NCBI RefSeq assembly: GCF_900637655.1 | Contig: NZ_LR134384.1 | Coordinates: 1,364,001 to 1,428,000 of the forward strand | DNA from: Segatella oris | Lineage (GTDB): Bacteria > Bacteroidota > Bacteroidia > Bacteroidales > Bacteroidaceae | Direction: 5' to 3' | DNA length: 64,000 nucleotides | Translations under genes and position numbers: made by a program | In this document: piece after piece, positions 29,725 through 39,282 of the stretch | Layout: each line of letters begins with the position of its first letter | How positions within the stretch are numbered: position 1 is the first letter of the stretch | Notes under the pieces: model-generated | Told to the model about the DNA's origin: nothing | Databases searched by the model: none | What the model saw: the letters and a program-made list of their open reading frames with translations, nothing else

Positions 29725-30126
29725 CTAATCTCCATTCTTTATTAGATGACATAAACTTGGAGTGGTCTTAATTATTCTAATCTCATTATCAACAAGTGTT
29801 AGTATCTCTTTTTTTACACGCTTATAGTTGGCTTCGATGGTCTCGTTGAGAGCGTCGGAGCCATTTTCGTTTGTAAAGTCTGCTATCACAGGTATGGGTT
29901 GGTAGGCTTTCATCTCGGCAGATACCTTGACACTGTCCACCACAATCTCTGCATGAAAAATCTTCTGGTTGATGCGTTCATCAAAGTTGTCTGATACTGC
30001 CCCCACAAACATTCCTTGCGTAAGGTTACTGATTTTGGATGCAGGGATAAGGCTATCCATCTGAGTGGAAATAGATGTGGATTTGTCATTGCGGTTGATG
30101 GTCATAGACTGCCGTTGCTGGAGCAC
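29725..30126 (-). pseudogene. Remnant of mobC/TraG coupling protein (C-terminal ~130 aa)
   Basis: On the minus strand the frame reads VLQQRQSMTINRNDKSTSIS and continues to HLIKNGD, nearly the same as the C-terminal part of the intact mobC product at 39916-41919 (from about residue 537). It contains the true end of the protein but lacks the N-terminal 80 percent, including the Walker A. Upstream it is joined to a DUF3945 fragment, so it cannot make a functional coupling protein. It marks the right edge of the defence-like island. Confidence 0.85.
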
Positions 30127-30730
30127 ATTACTTGTCAAAGATGAACTTAATGCCTTTTCGCTCGGCATTAACCTGCAACGTGGCATTGAAAGTTTTTCCA
30201 CTCTTGGCGGTCATGCCCTCCACCTTCACAGCCTTACCTTCCACAAGGTCTTTATACTGTGCATCGGAAAGGGTAATACCCTTGATTTCCTTGGGGATAT
30301 TCACATGGTCAGCACGCAGGGCTATAATTTCGTTGGTCTGCGGATCGATAGAGACGTAAGCAGAAAAAGGCTCAGCGTTCTTGAGTGTTACTTCGATAGT
30401 TTTACCGAGATTGCCCGTAGTGAGAAGTGCCTCCTTTTCTTCGGGAGAGAACTTGTAGCCCATATAGGAAAAGTCAAGCTGTGGTTCTTTTCTCAAAGGA
30501 TGAATTGCCAAACCGATATTGCCGCTATCGTCTGTGCAGAAAGCAAGGCGAGCTTCGGTGTAGATAGTCGTGTCGCCAATAGGTACGGCAATCGTCAAGA
30601 GATTGCTCTTCTGCCAATTGAGCATCTTTTCTAATTCTCCACTCTGCTCCAATCTCTCACGGGAAAGACCGAGATCGTCGAGTTGCTTCCAATCAACCTT
30701 CGACTCATCGATGGCAGTAGCATTCTTCTT
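30126..30730 (-). pseudogene. Remnant of DUF3945 gene (internal ~200 aa), joined to the mobC remnant
   Basis: The minus-strand frame from KNATAIDESKVDWKQLD to ERKGIKFIF is nearly identical to residues about 128-327 of the intact DUF3945 protein at 13334-14743. Both ends are lost: the N-terminus gives way to unrelated sequence near 30730, and the C-terminus breaks off just before the mobC remnant. It lies upstream of, and in the same direction as, the mobC remnant, an order opposite to that of mobC to DUF3945 in the intact element, as expected for a junction between two element copies. Confidence 0.85.
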
Positions 30731-30873
30731 GGTCTTTGATTTTTTCGTCCATATTACAATGTTTTTAATGACATTAACAGCGGTGCACGGACAAAGGAAA
30801 ATCAAAGAAATAGTATGTGTTAGCAATTGTAGATAACTGCGTACTTGTAGCGTTGATATGGATGGAAATGGTA

Positions 30874-30900
30874 AAAAAGAGGTATGGTTCAAATACCATA
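30874..30900 (-). terminator. Terminator of the ABC transporter operon
   Basis: On the minus strand TATGGT (complement of 30895-30900), a 6-nt loop and ACCATA (30883-30888) form a hairpin followed by CTCTTTTTT. It lies about 25 bases after the stop of the second ABC transporter gene. Confidence 0.65.
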
Positions 30901-30924
30901 TCTCCATATTTTTCATTGATTAGG

Positions 30925-32622
30925 TTATTGCATAGACAGCAATTTGCAGTACATTCCGTTTTTTGCTGCAAGTTCTGCATGCGTCCCGTTCTCTACAAGG
31001 TGTCCCTTGTCCATCACAATAATTTGATTAGCATTACGGATGGTTTGCAAATGATGGGCAATGACCAAGACTGTGCGATTTCGGATAAGGGCAGACATTG
31101 CCTGTTGTATCTTATATTCATTGACAGGGTCAACATTGCTTGTTATCTCGTCCAAAAGAATGATGGGAGCATCTTTGAGGAACGCACGGGCGATTGAAAG
31201 CCTTTGTTTCTGACCTCCGGATAATCCCAAACCGTTTTCTCCGATTTTTGTTTCATAACCTTCCGGCAGATTGATGATAAAGTCGTGTATCATCGCCCTA
31301 CGTGCTGCGTCTTCGATTTCTTCCTGCGTAGCATGTTGATTGCCTACTTTGATATTATTGGCAATGGTATCTGAAAAGAGAATAACATTCTGCATCACCA
31401 CACTGATTTTACCGAGTAAATAATCATAGTCCATTTCTCGAATGTCTATACCACCGATACGGATACTGCCGATCTGCGGTTCCCAGAAACGGAGTAACAG
31501 GTTGGTAATGGTTGTTTTACCTGAACCTGACGAGCCAACAAGTGCCGTTACCGTTCCTTCGGGAACATGGAACGTGAGATTTTTCATCTCAAAACCTTCC
31601 TTTTCATAATGGAAATCCACTTTGTCAAAGGAAAGATTGAAATGGGTTGCTGTTTTCGGCTGTTCAGGATTGGTGATAACAGGAGCATTCAATAAATGGG
31701 AAATGCGTCCGTAACTATCTTTTACCTTGATATAATTCAACCAATGATTCTCCATATTGACAAAAGGTTTGTAGAATTCTTTTGAGACGATGATAAACAT
31801 TAAATAAGCGAAAATAGAAAGTTCCCCCTGCTGTGTCCACCAAAGACCGATTGTAGCCATCAGAGCGAAAGCCAATTCTATCAGGAAAGTGTATCTGCCC
31901 ACACTCACAGCTGCCAAACGAGAAGTATTCTTACTGCTTTCTCCAAATTCACTGACAGAGTGGTAAAGTCTGTCACGGAACATTCCTTTTCCTCCAAACA
32001 CTTTCAAAACCGGAATGCCCTTGACGTATTCTACAAAGAGGCTGACCATATCAGCCAGATTGTCCTGAGACTCTTCCTGTGCTTTCATTCCCGAGCGAAT
32101 GCCCCGATACAGAGAAAACAGGGCAATAGGAAGAATGGCTACCATTGTCAATCCCATGCGCCAGTCCACACAGAACAGTCCGATGCCAAGTATCAGAGCT
32201 ACAATGAAATCAGCAGACATCCGTGTCCATAGATGTCCTACTACCATTTCCATGTTATCCACGTCTTTGTGAATGACTGTACTTATCTCTCCCAGACGCT
32301 CATTGGTATAGAAACCGAGTGAGAACATTTTCAGTTTCAATATGATTTTCTCGCGGATACGTTCCACAAGATCAAATCCGGCAAAATGCTTGCTCATATC
32401 GGCAATGGCATTGGATAGGGTTTTCAATACCAGCAGACCGCCAAGTAACCATGCTGCCGAAATGAAAGAGATGCTTTCTCCTTGTATATGACGGTCGATA
32501 AGGAACAAGACGGTTAGCATGATTGCCGTGCCACAAAGAGCATAAACCACGAAAAACAGTGCAGAGATAATCAGATGCCGCACTCCGCGAGCGGTCAATT
32601 CATTCAATATATTGCGTACCAT
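30925..32622 (-). CDS. ABC transporter, fused membrane and ATPase domains (second half-transporter)
   Basis: A 565-aa half-transporter: six predicted membrane helices in the first 300 residues, then a nucleotide-binding domain with Walker A GSSGSGKTT (about 362-370), signature LSGGQKQR (about 468-475), Walker B IILLDEITS and an H-loop AHHL. It starts four bases after the end of the first ABC gene, so the two form a heterodimer. Exporter-fold pairs beside a TonB receptor and an AraC regulator recall YbtPQ and IrtAB, which import ferric siderophores despite the exporter fold. Export of a small molecule is the alternative. Confidence 0.9.
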   Translation of the reverse strand: MVRNILNELTARGVRHLIISALFFVVYALCGTAIMLTVLFLIDRHIQGESISFISAAWLLGGLLVLKTLSNAIADMSKHFAGFDLVERIREKIILKLKMFSLGFYTNERLGEISTVIHKDVDNMEMVVGHLWTRMSADFIVALILGIGLFCVDWRMGLTMVAILPIALFSLYRGIRSGMKAQEESQDNLADMVSLFVEYVKGIPVLKVFGGKGMFRDRLYHSVSEFGESSKNTSRLAAVSVGRYTFLIELAFALMATIGLWWTQQGELSIFAYLMFIIVSKEFYKPFVNMENHWLNYIKVKDSYGRISHLLNAPVITNPEQPKTATHFNLSFDKVDFHYEKEGFEMKNLTFHVPEGTVTALVGSSGSGKTTITNLLLRFWEPQIGSIRIGGIDIREMDYDYLLGKISVVMQNVILFSDTIANNIKVGNQHATQEEIEDAARRAMIHDFIINLPEGYETKIGENGLGLSGGQKQRLSIARAFLKDAPIILLDEITSNVDPVNEYKIQQAMSALIRNRTVLVIAHHLQTIRNANQIIVMDKGHLVENGTHAELAAKNGMYCKLLSMQ

Positions 32623-32625
32623 TGT

Positions 32626-34371
32626 TTATACCTCCTCTTCTTTCAGTTGCCATTTACTTACTTGTTCTTGCGTCTCCGTCATATTGCGGTACAGAGAACA
32701 GTCTTTCATCAGTTCTTGGTGTGTTCCTTTTGAGACAACCTGCCCTTTGTCCATCACAACAATACGCTCCATATCCTGAATCGTATTGAGACGGTGAGCA
32801 ATGGTAATGACGGTCTTGTTGCGCTGCAATTCGTCAAGAGCTTCTTGGATTAGTTTCTCATTCTCTCCGTCCAAAGCAGCGGTGGCTTCATCGAGAATAA
32901 CTATTGGAGAGTCTTTGAGCAACATTCGAGCAATGGAAATACGCTGTTTTTCTCCGCCAGAGAATTTTATGCCGGCTTCGCCTGCCAGCGTATCATAACC
33001 ATTCGGCAAGCCCATGATAAAATCATGAATACGAGCACGCTCTGCTGCCGTTTCCACTTCCTTTTGTGTGGCGGTAGGTCTTCCAATACGGATATTATCC
33101 CGAATGGTTGTGTTAAAGAGAAAAACCTCCTGCTGTACCATCGAAAAATAATCAGCGATATTACGTTCGGAGAGTTCCGTAATATTCTCTCCTCCCAATC
33201 GGATAGTACCTGTTTGGGGGTGCCAGAACCCCATCATCAGACTTGCCAACGTGGTTTTTCCCGACCCTGACTCGCCGACGATAGCAGTATGGCTTCCTCT
33301 CGGAAATTGAAGACATACATCTTTCAACGCATTGTCTTTCTTGTTTGGATAGGAGAATGTAACATGCTCGAAACAAACATCCGTCTGTGTCGTATCTGTT
33401 TTCTTGTCCGCAGTTTCCTTTGTCTGTACCTCTGTAATGGACTGTACTTTTGCCAACGACTGACCATAGATGATTCGGAAATGTTGGAATGTAGCCAACT
33501 TAGCAAAGGAGGACGAGAACAATCCGCCCAATATCAAGGCAAGGATAAAACGAGCTACAGTTAATTCGCCCGAACTCATCATCCATAGTCCAATAAGAGT
33601 CATTACCACGATACCACCTTCTAAGAACATCGTTATCAATGTCATGGGAACGGTAACGCTAAACATGCTCCGCTTTACCCAACGGATGTAGTTGCGCATA
33701 CCACCAAGTACCTGTTCCGTTCTGTTTTCCTCGTTACTGAAGGCTTTGATTACCGATATGGTAGCCACATATTCTAAAAGGTCTTCCGATATTTTTTGCG
33801 TACTTTCCATAAAGTGTTGAAAGCTCTTTCCCCAAAGTGTTTTGACAGCCATTTGCAGAAGAAATGCCACAGGCAAAAGAGAAATGAGCGACAGCCCCAA
33901 ACGCCAATCTAACACCATAATGATTACCCAGAGTAAGGCTGGAAAAAGCGTAGCCGAAAGGATTTCGGGTAATCCATGTGCTAAATAAATTTCAATTTGT
34001 TCCACATCGTGGTTAATAATATTAACCAAGTCGCCAACTTTCCGTTCTTGAAAGAAACCGAGCGGCAAGCGTTGCAGATGACTTATGATACGCAACCTCA
34101 ATCGTGTAAGGGCATTGTAAGCCGACCGGTGTGCGCGCCAAATCGAGGTTCCATAGAATACGCCTCTAAGCATTGCCAACAGTATCATTATTCCTCCAAT
34201 ACCCCAAACTATTATGGGAGAGAGTGTACTATTCATCAACTTGTCAACCGTCCACACTACAAGCAGTATAGGGAGTGTGCCTAAAATAAGGTGCAATATA
34301 ACCACAGCATTGGAGAGCAGGCTACGACTCTCCCGTTCCTCATCAAGAGGTCTGACTTTTTGTTTATCCAT
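32626..34371 (-). CDS. ABC transporter, fused membrane and ATPase domains (first half-transporter)
   Basis: A 581-aa half-transporter starting MDKQKVRPLDEERE at the ATG at 34371. A longer frame to 34548 exists but its extra 59 residues overlap promoter signals and do not look like protein. Membrane domain in residues 20-300; ATPase domain with GESGSGKTT (about 375), FSGGEKQR (signature) and IVILDEATAALD (Walker B). Both catalytic Glu residues of the heterodimer are present. It is the first gene of the minus-strand pair and diverges from the TonB receptor gene. Confidence 0.9.
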   Translation of the reverse strand: MDKQKVRPLDEERESRSLLSNAVVILHLILGTLPILLVVWTVDKLMNSTLSPIIVWGIGGIMILLAMLRGVFYGTSIWRAHRSAYNALTRLRLRIISHLQRLPLGFFQERKVGDLVNIINHDVEQIEIYLAHGLPEILSATLFPALLWVIIMVLDWRLGLSLISLLPVAFLLQMAVKTLWGKSFQHFMESTQKISEDLLEYVATISVIKAFSNEENRTEQVLGGMRNYIRWVKRSMFSVTVPMTLITMFLEGGIVVMTLIGLWMMSSGELTVARFILALILGGLFSSSFAKLATFQHFRIIYGQSLAKVQSITEVQTKETADKKTDTTQTDVCFEHVTFSYPNKKDNALKDVCLQFPRGSHTAIVGESGSGKTTLASLMMGFWHPQTGTIRLGGENITELSERNIADYFSMVQQEVFLFNTTIRDNIRIGRPTATQKEVETAAERARIHDFIMGLPNGYDTLAGEAGIKFSGGEKQRISIARMLLKDSPIVILDEATAALDGENEKLIQEALDELQRNKTVITIAHRLNTIQDMERIVVMDKGQVVSKGTHQELMKDCSLYRNMTETQEQVSKWQLKEEEV

Positions 34372-34400
34372 ATATGTGTCGTTTTGATTTTTTTCTGCTG

Positions 34401-34435
34401 CAAAAGTACGGCAACAAACAGGGATAAAATAACCC
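34401..34435 (-). promoter_or_regulatory. Promoter and GGGTTATTT box of the ABC operon
   Basis: On the minus strand TACTTTTG (complement of 34401-34408) matches TAnnTTTG 30 bases before the ATG. A GGGTTATTT box (complement of 34427-34435) starts exactly 27 nt upstream of the first base of that -7 element. There is no normal TTTG -33 box, which fits an activator-dependent promoter. Confidence 0.6.
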
Positions 34436-34510
34436 CGATAAGCATTACACTGCCCCAAAACAACAATTTGCTCGCATATAAACACAACAGGGGTATAAGC
34501 GTGTATAATA

Positions 34511-34545
34511 GGGTTATTTGTTTGCTCGGAAGGTAAGTACCTTTG
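34511..34545 (+). promoter_or_regulatory. Promoter and GGGTTATTT box of the TonB receptor operon
   Basis: GGGTTATTT at 34511-34519 and TACCTTTG at 34538-34545; the distance between their first bases is again 27 nt, the same geometry as in the divergent ABC promoter. The AraC regulator encoded at 38273 is the likely binder. Confidence 0.6.
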
Positions 34546-34571
34546 CACAGAATCTCACAAACAAATATGAT

Positions 34572-36947
34572 ATGTCAATCAGCTCAATAGTCCATTTATA
34601 CAAAAGAATGCTTATTGTCGACTTTCTTTCGTTGTGGTCTTTTCCTATGTTTGCACAACTGCAACCAACAGAAGTAAAAGTTATTGATTCAGAAAATGGG
34701 AACAGTATAGAATTTGCCGCCGTACAATGGAAAGCTTTGAATGCTCCAACGTACACGAATGGTACGACTACAAACAGGAAAGGTATTGCAAAACTAAGTG
34801 CATCAAGTAATCAAATACTTATGCTTATGGTAAGTTATGTCGGTTATCAGACCATTACCGATACGATTACTGCAAATGGGAAGCGTTATACCATAAGACT
34901 ACTCCCGGAATCAACAGAGCTAGCAGATGTAGTCGTAGTAGGAAAAACAAGAGCACAAATACTCAGAGAGTCGCCTGAAGCAGTTTCTGTAATAAATGCA
35001 AAAGAACTTCAAGGCAGATCTATTTCGTTAGAAACCGTTTTGAATAAAACCATAGGTTTGAAAGTTGGGCAGACTGGCGGTTTGGGAAGCAGTTCGAGAA
35101 TTATTGTTCATGGATTGGAAGGAAACCGCATTCAAATCTTATGGGACGGAATACCAATGAGTACTTCTGACGGGGCTTTTTCTCTTGATGAAATTCCGAT
35201 AGACATTATAGAAAGAATAGAAGTCTATAAGAGTATCATACCCGCCCGTTTCGGATGTGATGGATTGGGAGGAGCCGTCAATATCGTTACTAAAGAGTTT
35301 AGTACGGATTATTTAGATGCCTCGTATGAATTCGGATCTTACCAAACACACAAAGGAAGTGTCTTCTCTCGCAAGAATTTTCCAAAGAGTGGCATTCTAC
35401 TCGGTGCGGGAGGTTATTATACATCTGCAAAGAATGACTACTCTTTCAGAGTTCCCGAGAGAGAAAATTTGTTGGTAAGACGTGACCACGACCATTTTCG
35501 TTCGTATATGTTGAAGGGAAAAATTGCTTTCACGAAACTTTGGTTCGATGAGATTAGTACCGAGGTCGGGTATTACAATCGTTTCAATGAAATCCAAGGT
35601 ATCTTAAAAAACATACAACATGCCGAAAACCAATCAGGAATGTTTATGTTGGAAAACAAATTGATAAAAAGCGGAATGCTGAACGACCGCCTTAATTTTG
35701 AGTCCCATTTCTCCCTTTCACATACAACAAACAATTTTGTGGATACGGCACGAGTTAATCACGATTTCGAAGGAAACATATATCCGAGTCCGAATGGACA
35801 GGGAGAAACAGGGGATGTTCCTCACAACTCGAATGACAAAGGATTGGAAATCAATGAACGTATCAATTTTGATTACAAGTTGTCCGCCAATCACAGTTTG
35901 AATCTGAACACACTTATTAACTACGCCAGAAGACAACCGAGCGACAACATTGCAAGTCAGCATGCAGGTTTTGTTATCGGAGGATTTCCCAGTAAAAAGA
36001 CCAGTTTCATTTCGGGGTTGACTTGGGAGTCAAAACTCTTTGATAAGAAACTGACGAATATGCTCTCCGCAAAGTATTTCCACCTCCATTCCGAGATAGA
36101 AGATTTGACTTCATACGAGATGATTGAGGCTCCGAAAAAAAAGAACAATACGACCTCACAAATAGGCTGGATAGAGGCTATAAAATACGAGCCCTTCAGA
36201 GGTTTTCACTTGAAAGCATCTTACCAGCGGGCAATACGCCTTCCCAATTCACAAGAACTATTCGGTGATGGTATCATCACCTTTCCTGCAGCCAGATTGA
36301 GACCAGAGAAAAGCCACAACTTCAATCTGGGGTTCTTAATAGACAAAAATGATGTCCTCGGATTATCGCGATTGCAGTTTGAAGTGAACAGCTTTTATAT
36401 GCAGGTAAGCGATATGATAAAACTGATGAAACAACACATGGCAGCCGGATATGTAAACGCAGAAAAGGTACATATTAAAGGTATAGAAACCGAAATAAAA
36501 TTAGACATATCGCCAACGGTCTATGCTTACGGAAATCTAACATATCAGGATGTGCGTGATGTCTTGAACTATTTACCCGGTACCCAAGCCCCCAATCCGA
36601 CAAAAGGATTGCGACTACCGAACATTCCCTATTTGTTCGCCAACTTCGGGGCGGAGTATCACAGCAACCGATTATTCAAGAATTGGTATGTCAAGGCTTT
36701 CTGGGACGGCAAATTTACTGAGGAGTTCTTCTACTTCTGGGAACTTACCGAATTACAGAAACGACGTATTCCCCGCAGTTTCGTCAATGACATGGGGCTA
36801 TTGTTGACCTACAAAAGCAAATATTCCGTAGCCTTGGAATGCCATAATATAATGAACAAAGAAGTTTGGGACCAATTCCGCCAACCATTGGCAGGACGGA
36901 CACTTCACCTCAAATTCAGATATGTCTTCTCAAAAGGAATTTTCTAA
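34572..36947 (+). CDS. TonB-dependent outer-membrane receptor
   Basis: About 791 aa from the ATG at 34572 (a TTG at 34518 lies inside the promoter). A hydrophobic leader ends at SFPMFAQ. Then comes a carboxypeptidase-regulatory-like beta domain (about 25-110), a plug domain (VINAKELQG, GLGSSSRIIVHGLEG, about 135-240) and a long 22-strand-type barrel ending in FRYVFSKGIF with the terminal Phe typical of outer-membrane barrels. It imports siderophores, haem or similar ligands. It is followed 18 bases later by a DUF4374 lipoprotein, with ABC genes divergent and an AraC regulator downstream: an iron-uptake-type cargo cluster. Confidence 0.92.
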   Translation: MSISSIVHLYKRMLIVDFLSLWSFPMFAQLQPTEVKVIDSENGNSIEFAAVQWKALNAPTYTNGTTTNRKGIAKLSASSNQILMLMVSYVGYQTITDTITANGKRYTIRLLPESTELADVVVVGKTRAQILRESPEAVSVINAKELQGRSISLETVLNKTIGLKVGQTGGLGSSSRIIVHGLEGNRIQILWDGIPMSTSDGAFSLDEIPIDIIERIEVYKSIIPARFGCDGLGGAVNIVTKEFSTDYLDASYEFGSYQTHKGSVFSRKNFPKSGILLGAGGYYTSAKNDYSFRVPERENLLVRRDHDHFRSYMLKGKIAFTKLWFDEISTEVGYYNRFNEIQGILKNIQHAENQSGMFMLENKLIKSGMLNDRLNFESHFSLSHTTNNFVDTARVNHDFEGNIYPSPNGQGETGDVPHNSNDKGLEINERINFDYKLSANHSLNLNTLINYARRQPSDNIASQHAGFVIGGFPSKKTSFISGLTWESKLFDKKLTNMLSAKYFHLHSEIEDLTSYEMIEAPKKKNNTTSQIGWIEAIKYEPFRGFHLKASYQRAIRLPNSQELFGDGIITFPAARLRPEKSHNFNLGFLIDKNDVLGLSRLQFEVNSFYMQVSDMIKLMKQHMAAGYVNAEKVHIKGIETEIKLDISPTVYAYGNLTYQDVRDVLNYLPGTQAPNPTKGLRLPNIPYLFANFGAEYHSNRLFKNWYVKAFWDGKFTEEFFYFWELTELQKRRIPRSFVNDMGLLLTYKSKYSVALECHNIMNKEVWDQFRQPLAGRTLHLKFRYVFSKGIF

Positions 36948-36965
36948 TTTAACAAATATAAAAAG

Positions 36966-38147
36966 ATGAGTACAACAATTTTCAATCGTATAGCTTTTTC
37001 TGCTATGCTGGTCGGCTTCATAGGGCTGACATCTTGTAACAAAAATGATGAACCTACGCCTACTCCTCAAGAGGTTCAGCAACATTTCACCTTTGTGCAT
37101 TATGTGGACAAAAGTGCTTATGTAGGGACATTCAGTGATTTGACTCCTCAAGCAACCGACAATAAGAAAGCATTTGAATTCGGGTTCGGTTGCTATCTCT
37201 TTGCTAAGGGTAATACAGTGCTTGTACCCGAAGGGAAATTCGGGGATAAGATACATAAGTTTACAAGAGGTGCCCATGGAGAACTGATAAAAGCAGGTAC
37301 TATGACATTTGAACAGATGGCTCAACCCGGAGAAATTAACTTCGTTGATGAACAGCGGGCATACGTTGCTTTGCACGGACGTGGAAAAATTGCGTTAATC
37401 AATACTTCAACATTGCAAAAGGAAGATGAAATTGACCTCTCGTCTTATGCGGTTCAAGACAACAATCCTGATCCCGGCTGTAATGTCATCCGTGATGGAA
37501 AGATGTATGTTGCCCTCAATCAGCTCAATTCGCCTCATACCTCCGTACCGGGTACTGGAGCAGAGGTTGCTATCATTGACCTCAAGACGAAAAAGACTGA
37601 AGTTATCAAAGATAACCGCACAAGTGTTGTAGGATTGTTCCGCCATTCTGACGCATTCATAGACGAGCGGGGTGACATCTACTTTTACAGTGCGGGTAAC
37701 AACTTCAATGTTGCCAATAAGGAAGGTTTCCTGCGTATCCGCAAAGGAAGCGACAAATGGGATAGCGATTATCTGTTCAACCTATCGAAGACAACCATAA
37801 AAGGAATAGGCAAAACAGGGCAGTATATGATTAAGTCTTTCTATGCAGGTAATGGTATTGTGTATAGTTGCGTGAAAGTAACGGATACAGAATTTGGAAT
37901 ACTCAAGAAAGACTTCCAACCTGTGAAAATCGACATTTGGAACAAAACCATCGAAAAACTTGATTTGCCAATGACCGACAGCAATGGCTCTTTTGCTATA
38001 ACTCGCTACAAGGACTTCATCGTCTTTGGAATGATATGTAACAATGGTACGGGGTATTACACATACAATACCAAGACAGGCGAATGCTCGCAAAAGCCAA
38101 TTGTTACTGCCATAGGAGTTCCTTCAAGTTTAGTCGCATTTGAGTAA
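36966..38147 (+). CDS. DUF4374 lipoprotein (partner of the TonB receptor)
   Basis: A 393-aa lipoprotein: signal peptide with lipobox LTSC (Cys24), then a flexible DEPTPTPQE linker and a domain predicted to be a beta-propeller (residues about 45-390; repeated strands such as GRGKIALINTSTLQKEDE and GAEVAIIDLKTKKTE). DUF4374 proteins in Bacteroidetes accompany TonB receptors, probably as surface-exposed ligand-binding partners. Co-transcribed with the receptor (18-bp gap). Ligand unknown. Confidence 0.85.
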   Translation: MSTTIFNRIAFSAMLVGFIGLTSCNKNDEPTPTPQEVQQHFTFVHYVDKSAYVGTFSDLTPQATDNKKAFEFGFGCYLFAKGNTVLVPEGKFGDKIHKFTRGAHGELIKAGTMTFEQMAQPGEINFVDEQRAYVALHGRGKIALINTSTLQKEDEIDLSSYAVQDNNPDPGCNVIRDGKMYVALNQLNSPHTSVPGTGAEVAIIDLKTKKTEVIKDNRTSVVGLFRHSDAFIDERGDIYFYSAGNNFNVANKEGFLRIRKGSDKWDSDYLFNLSKTTIKGIGKTGQYMIKSFYAGNGIVYSCVKVTDTEFGILKKDFQPVKIDIWNKTIEKLDLPMTDSNGSFAITRYKDFIVFGMICNNGTGYYTYNTKTGECSQKPIVTAIGVPSSLVAFE

Positions 38148-38200
38148 ACTCTCATTAAAAACATTTCTCATGGAGCTATTGGTTCTTTTTTGAGAGTAAT

Positions 38201-38238
38201 ACGGATAAAAACTTGCAATAATTCAAGTTTTTATCCGT
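38201..38238. repeat. Perfect 15-bp inverted repeat before the AraC gene
   Basis: ACGGATAAAAACTTG (38201-38215) and its exact complement CAAGTTTTTATCCGT (38224-38238) with an 8-nt loop. It follows the DUF4374 stop by about 50 bases and overlaps the -33 region of the AraC promoter. It could be a terminator for the receptor operon or an operator for AraC autoregulation; there is no U-tract right after the stem, which favours an operator. Confidence 0.6.
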
Positions 38239-38247
38239 GTTTGTTTG

Positions 38248-38255
38248 TAACTTTG
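38248..38255 (+). promoter_or_regulatory. -7 element of the AraC regulator gene
   Basis: TAACTTTG at 38248-38255 matches TAnnTTTG and lies 18 bases before the ATG at 38273. The -33 area is occupied by the right arm of the inverted repeat. Confidence 0.55.
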
Positions 38256-38272
38256 CAAAAAGACATGATAAA

Positions 38273-39253
38273 ATGACCATAGAATTTTGTGCAATTAATA
38301 AGCCTGAAGATTGGATGGAGATGGTTGCCGAACAATTTGGCACATCAGTAATAAACGATGGATTTACCATTCCTTCTTCTATTGGTAGTGGATTCTTCAA
38401 ACAATATTATCCTCTGCCATGGCTAACATTGACTTATATCAGTTTCGTAGCATACGAGCCGATAACTATGATACGTCGCTCGGTAGAAAACTCGAAATGG
38501 ATTCCTGTCATGTTCTATATCAATGAGCATAAACACGAGCAGATAATTGGAACAAGTACAAAAACGGTCGGAGTGGACACACTCGATGGCATTTTCATGC
38601 CTTCAAGTAGCATCCCGACTGAGTGGAGTTTTCCTCCAAAGAAACGATACGAAAATATTACACTGACTTTCAATAAGGATTGGATTGAAAAGATTGATGC
38701 AGCACATGAAACCTATATCGGTCGGCTTCTCCAATCGGACAAGGCTTTTTATTTGTTTGAGACCATTACACCTGCAATGCAACAGGTCTTGGATAACATT
38801 AAGTCTATAACTGAAATCGACAATCCTTTTTCAACGCTTCATTTGCATGGAAAAACTATGGAATTACTGACAATGTTCCTTGAAAAGCTCGAAAAACGTT
38901 CGGAAGTAAAATCTCTTGCCAACCTAAACTTGAATGATGTTGAATCAATATTCCGTGTTCGTCGCCAGATTCTTCAAAGTCTTAGTAATGTACCGAGTAT
39001 TCCCAAATTGGCGCATGAAGCCAATATGAGCAGTTCCAAATTACAAAAGTGCTTCAAGCAGGTTATTGGAAAAGCCATCGCAGAATATGCCCTATCCGAA
39101 AAGATGGAATGGGCAAAACGACTGCTTTCCACTCGCCTCTACTCGGTGTCAGAAGTAGGCTATAAAGTTGGATATACTAACCTCAGTCATTTCACAGAGG
39201 CTTTCTGCAAATATCACAGGATGAAACCTAAGCAATATCTTGATTCATTATAA
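38273..39253 (+). CDS. AraC-family transcriptional regulator
   Basis: A 326-aa protein with a ligand-sensing N-terminal part (1-225) and a C-terminal pair of HTHs: LAHEANMSSSKLQKCFKQ (about 250-267) and VSEVGYKVGYTNLSHFTEAF, ending in HRMKPKQYLDSL, the classical AraC tail. The ATG at 38273 is preferred over an upstream GTG at 38237 because of the -7 element at 38248. It follows the receptor operon and is probably a YbtA/PchR-like activator of siderophore genes. Its binding site is plausibly the GGGTTATTT box seen at both divergent promoters. Confidence 0.9.
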   Translation: MTIEFCAINKPEDWMEMVAEQFGTSVINDGFTIPSSIGSGFFKQYYPLPWLTLTYISFVAYEPITMIRRSVENSKWIPVMFYINEHKHEQIIGTSTKTVGVDTLDGIFMPSSSIPTEWSFPPKKRYENITLTFNKDWIEKIDAAHETYIGRLLQSDKAFYLFETITPAMQQVLDNIKSITEIDNPFSTLHLHGKTMELLTMFLEKLEKRSEVKSLANLNLNDVESIFRVRRQILQSLSNVPSIPKLAHEANMSSSKLQKCFKQVIGKAIAEYALSEKMEWAKRLLSTRLYSVSEVGYKVGYTNLSHFTEAFCKYHRMKPKQYLDSL

Positions 39254-39282
39254 GTTTTACACAAATATTACTTGCATTTTGA

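Noticed and set aside
34372..34548. N-terminal extension of the first ABC transporter
   Set aside because: It covers the divergent promoters and GGGTTATTT boxes; the ATG at 34371 fits the family start.
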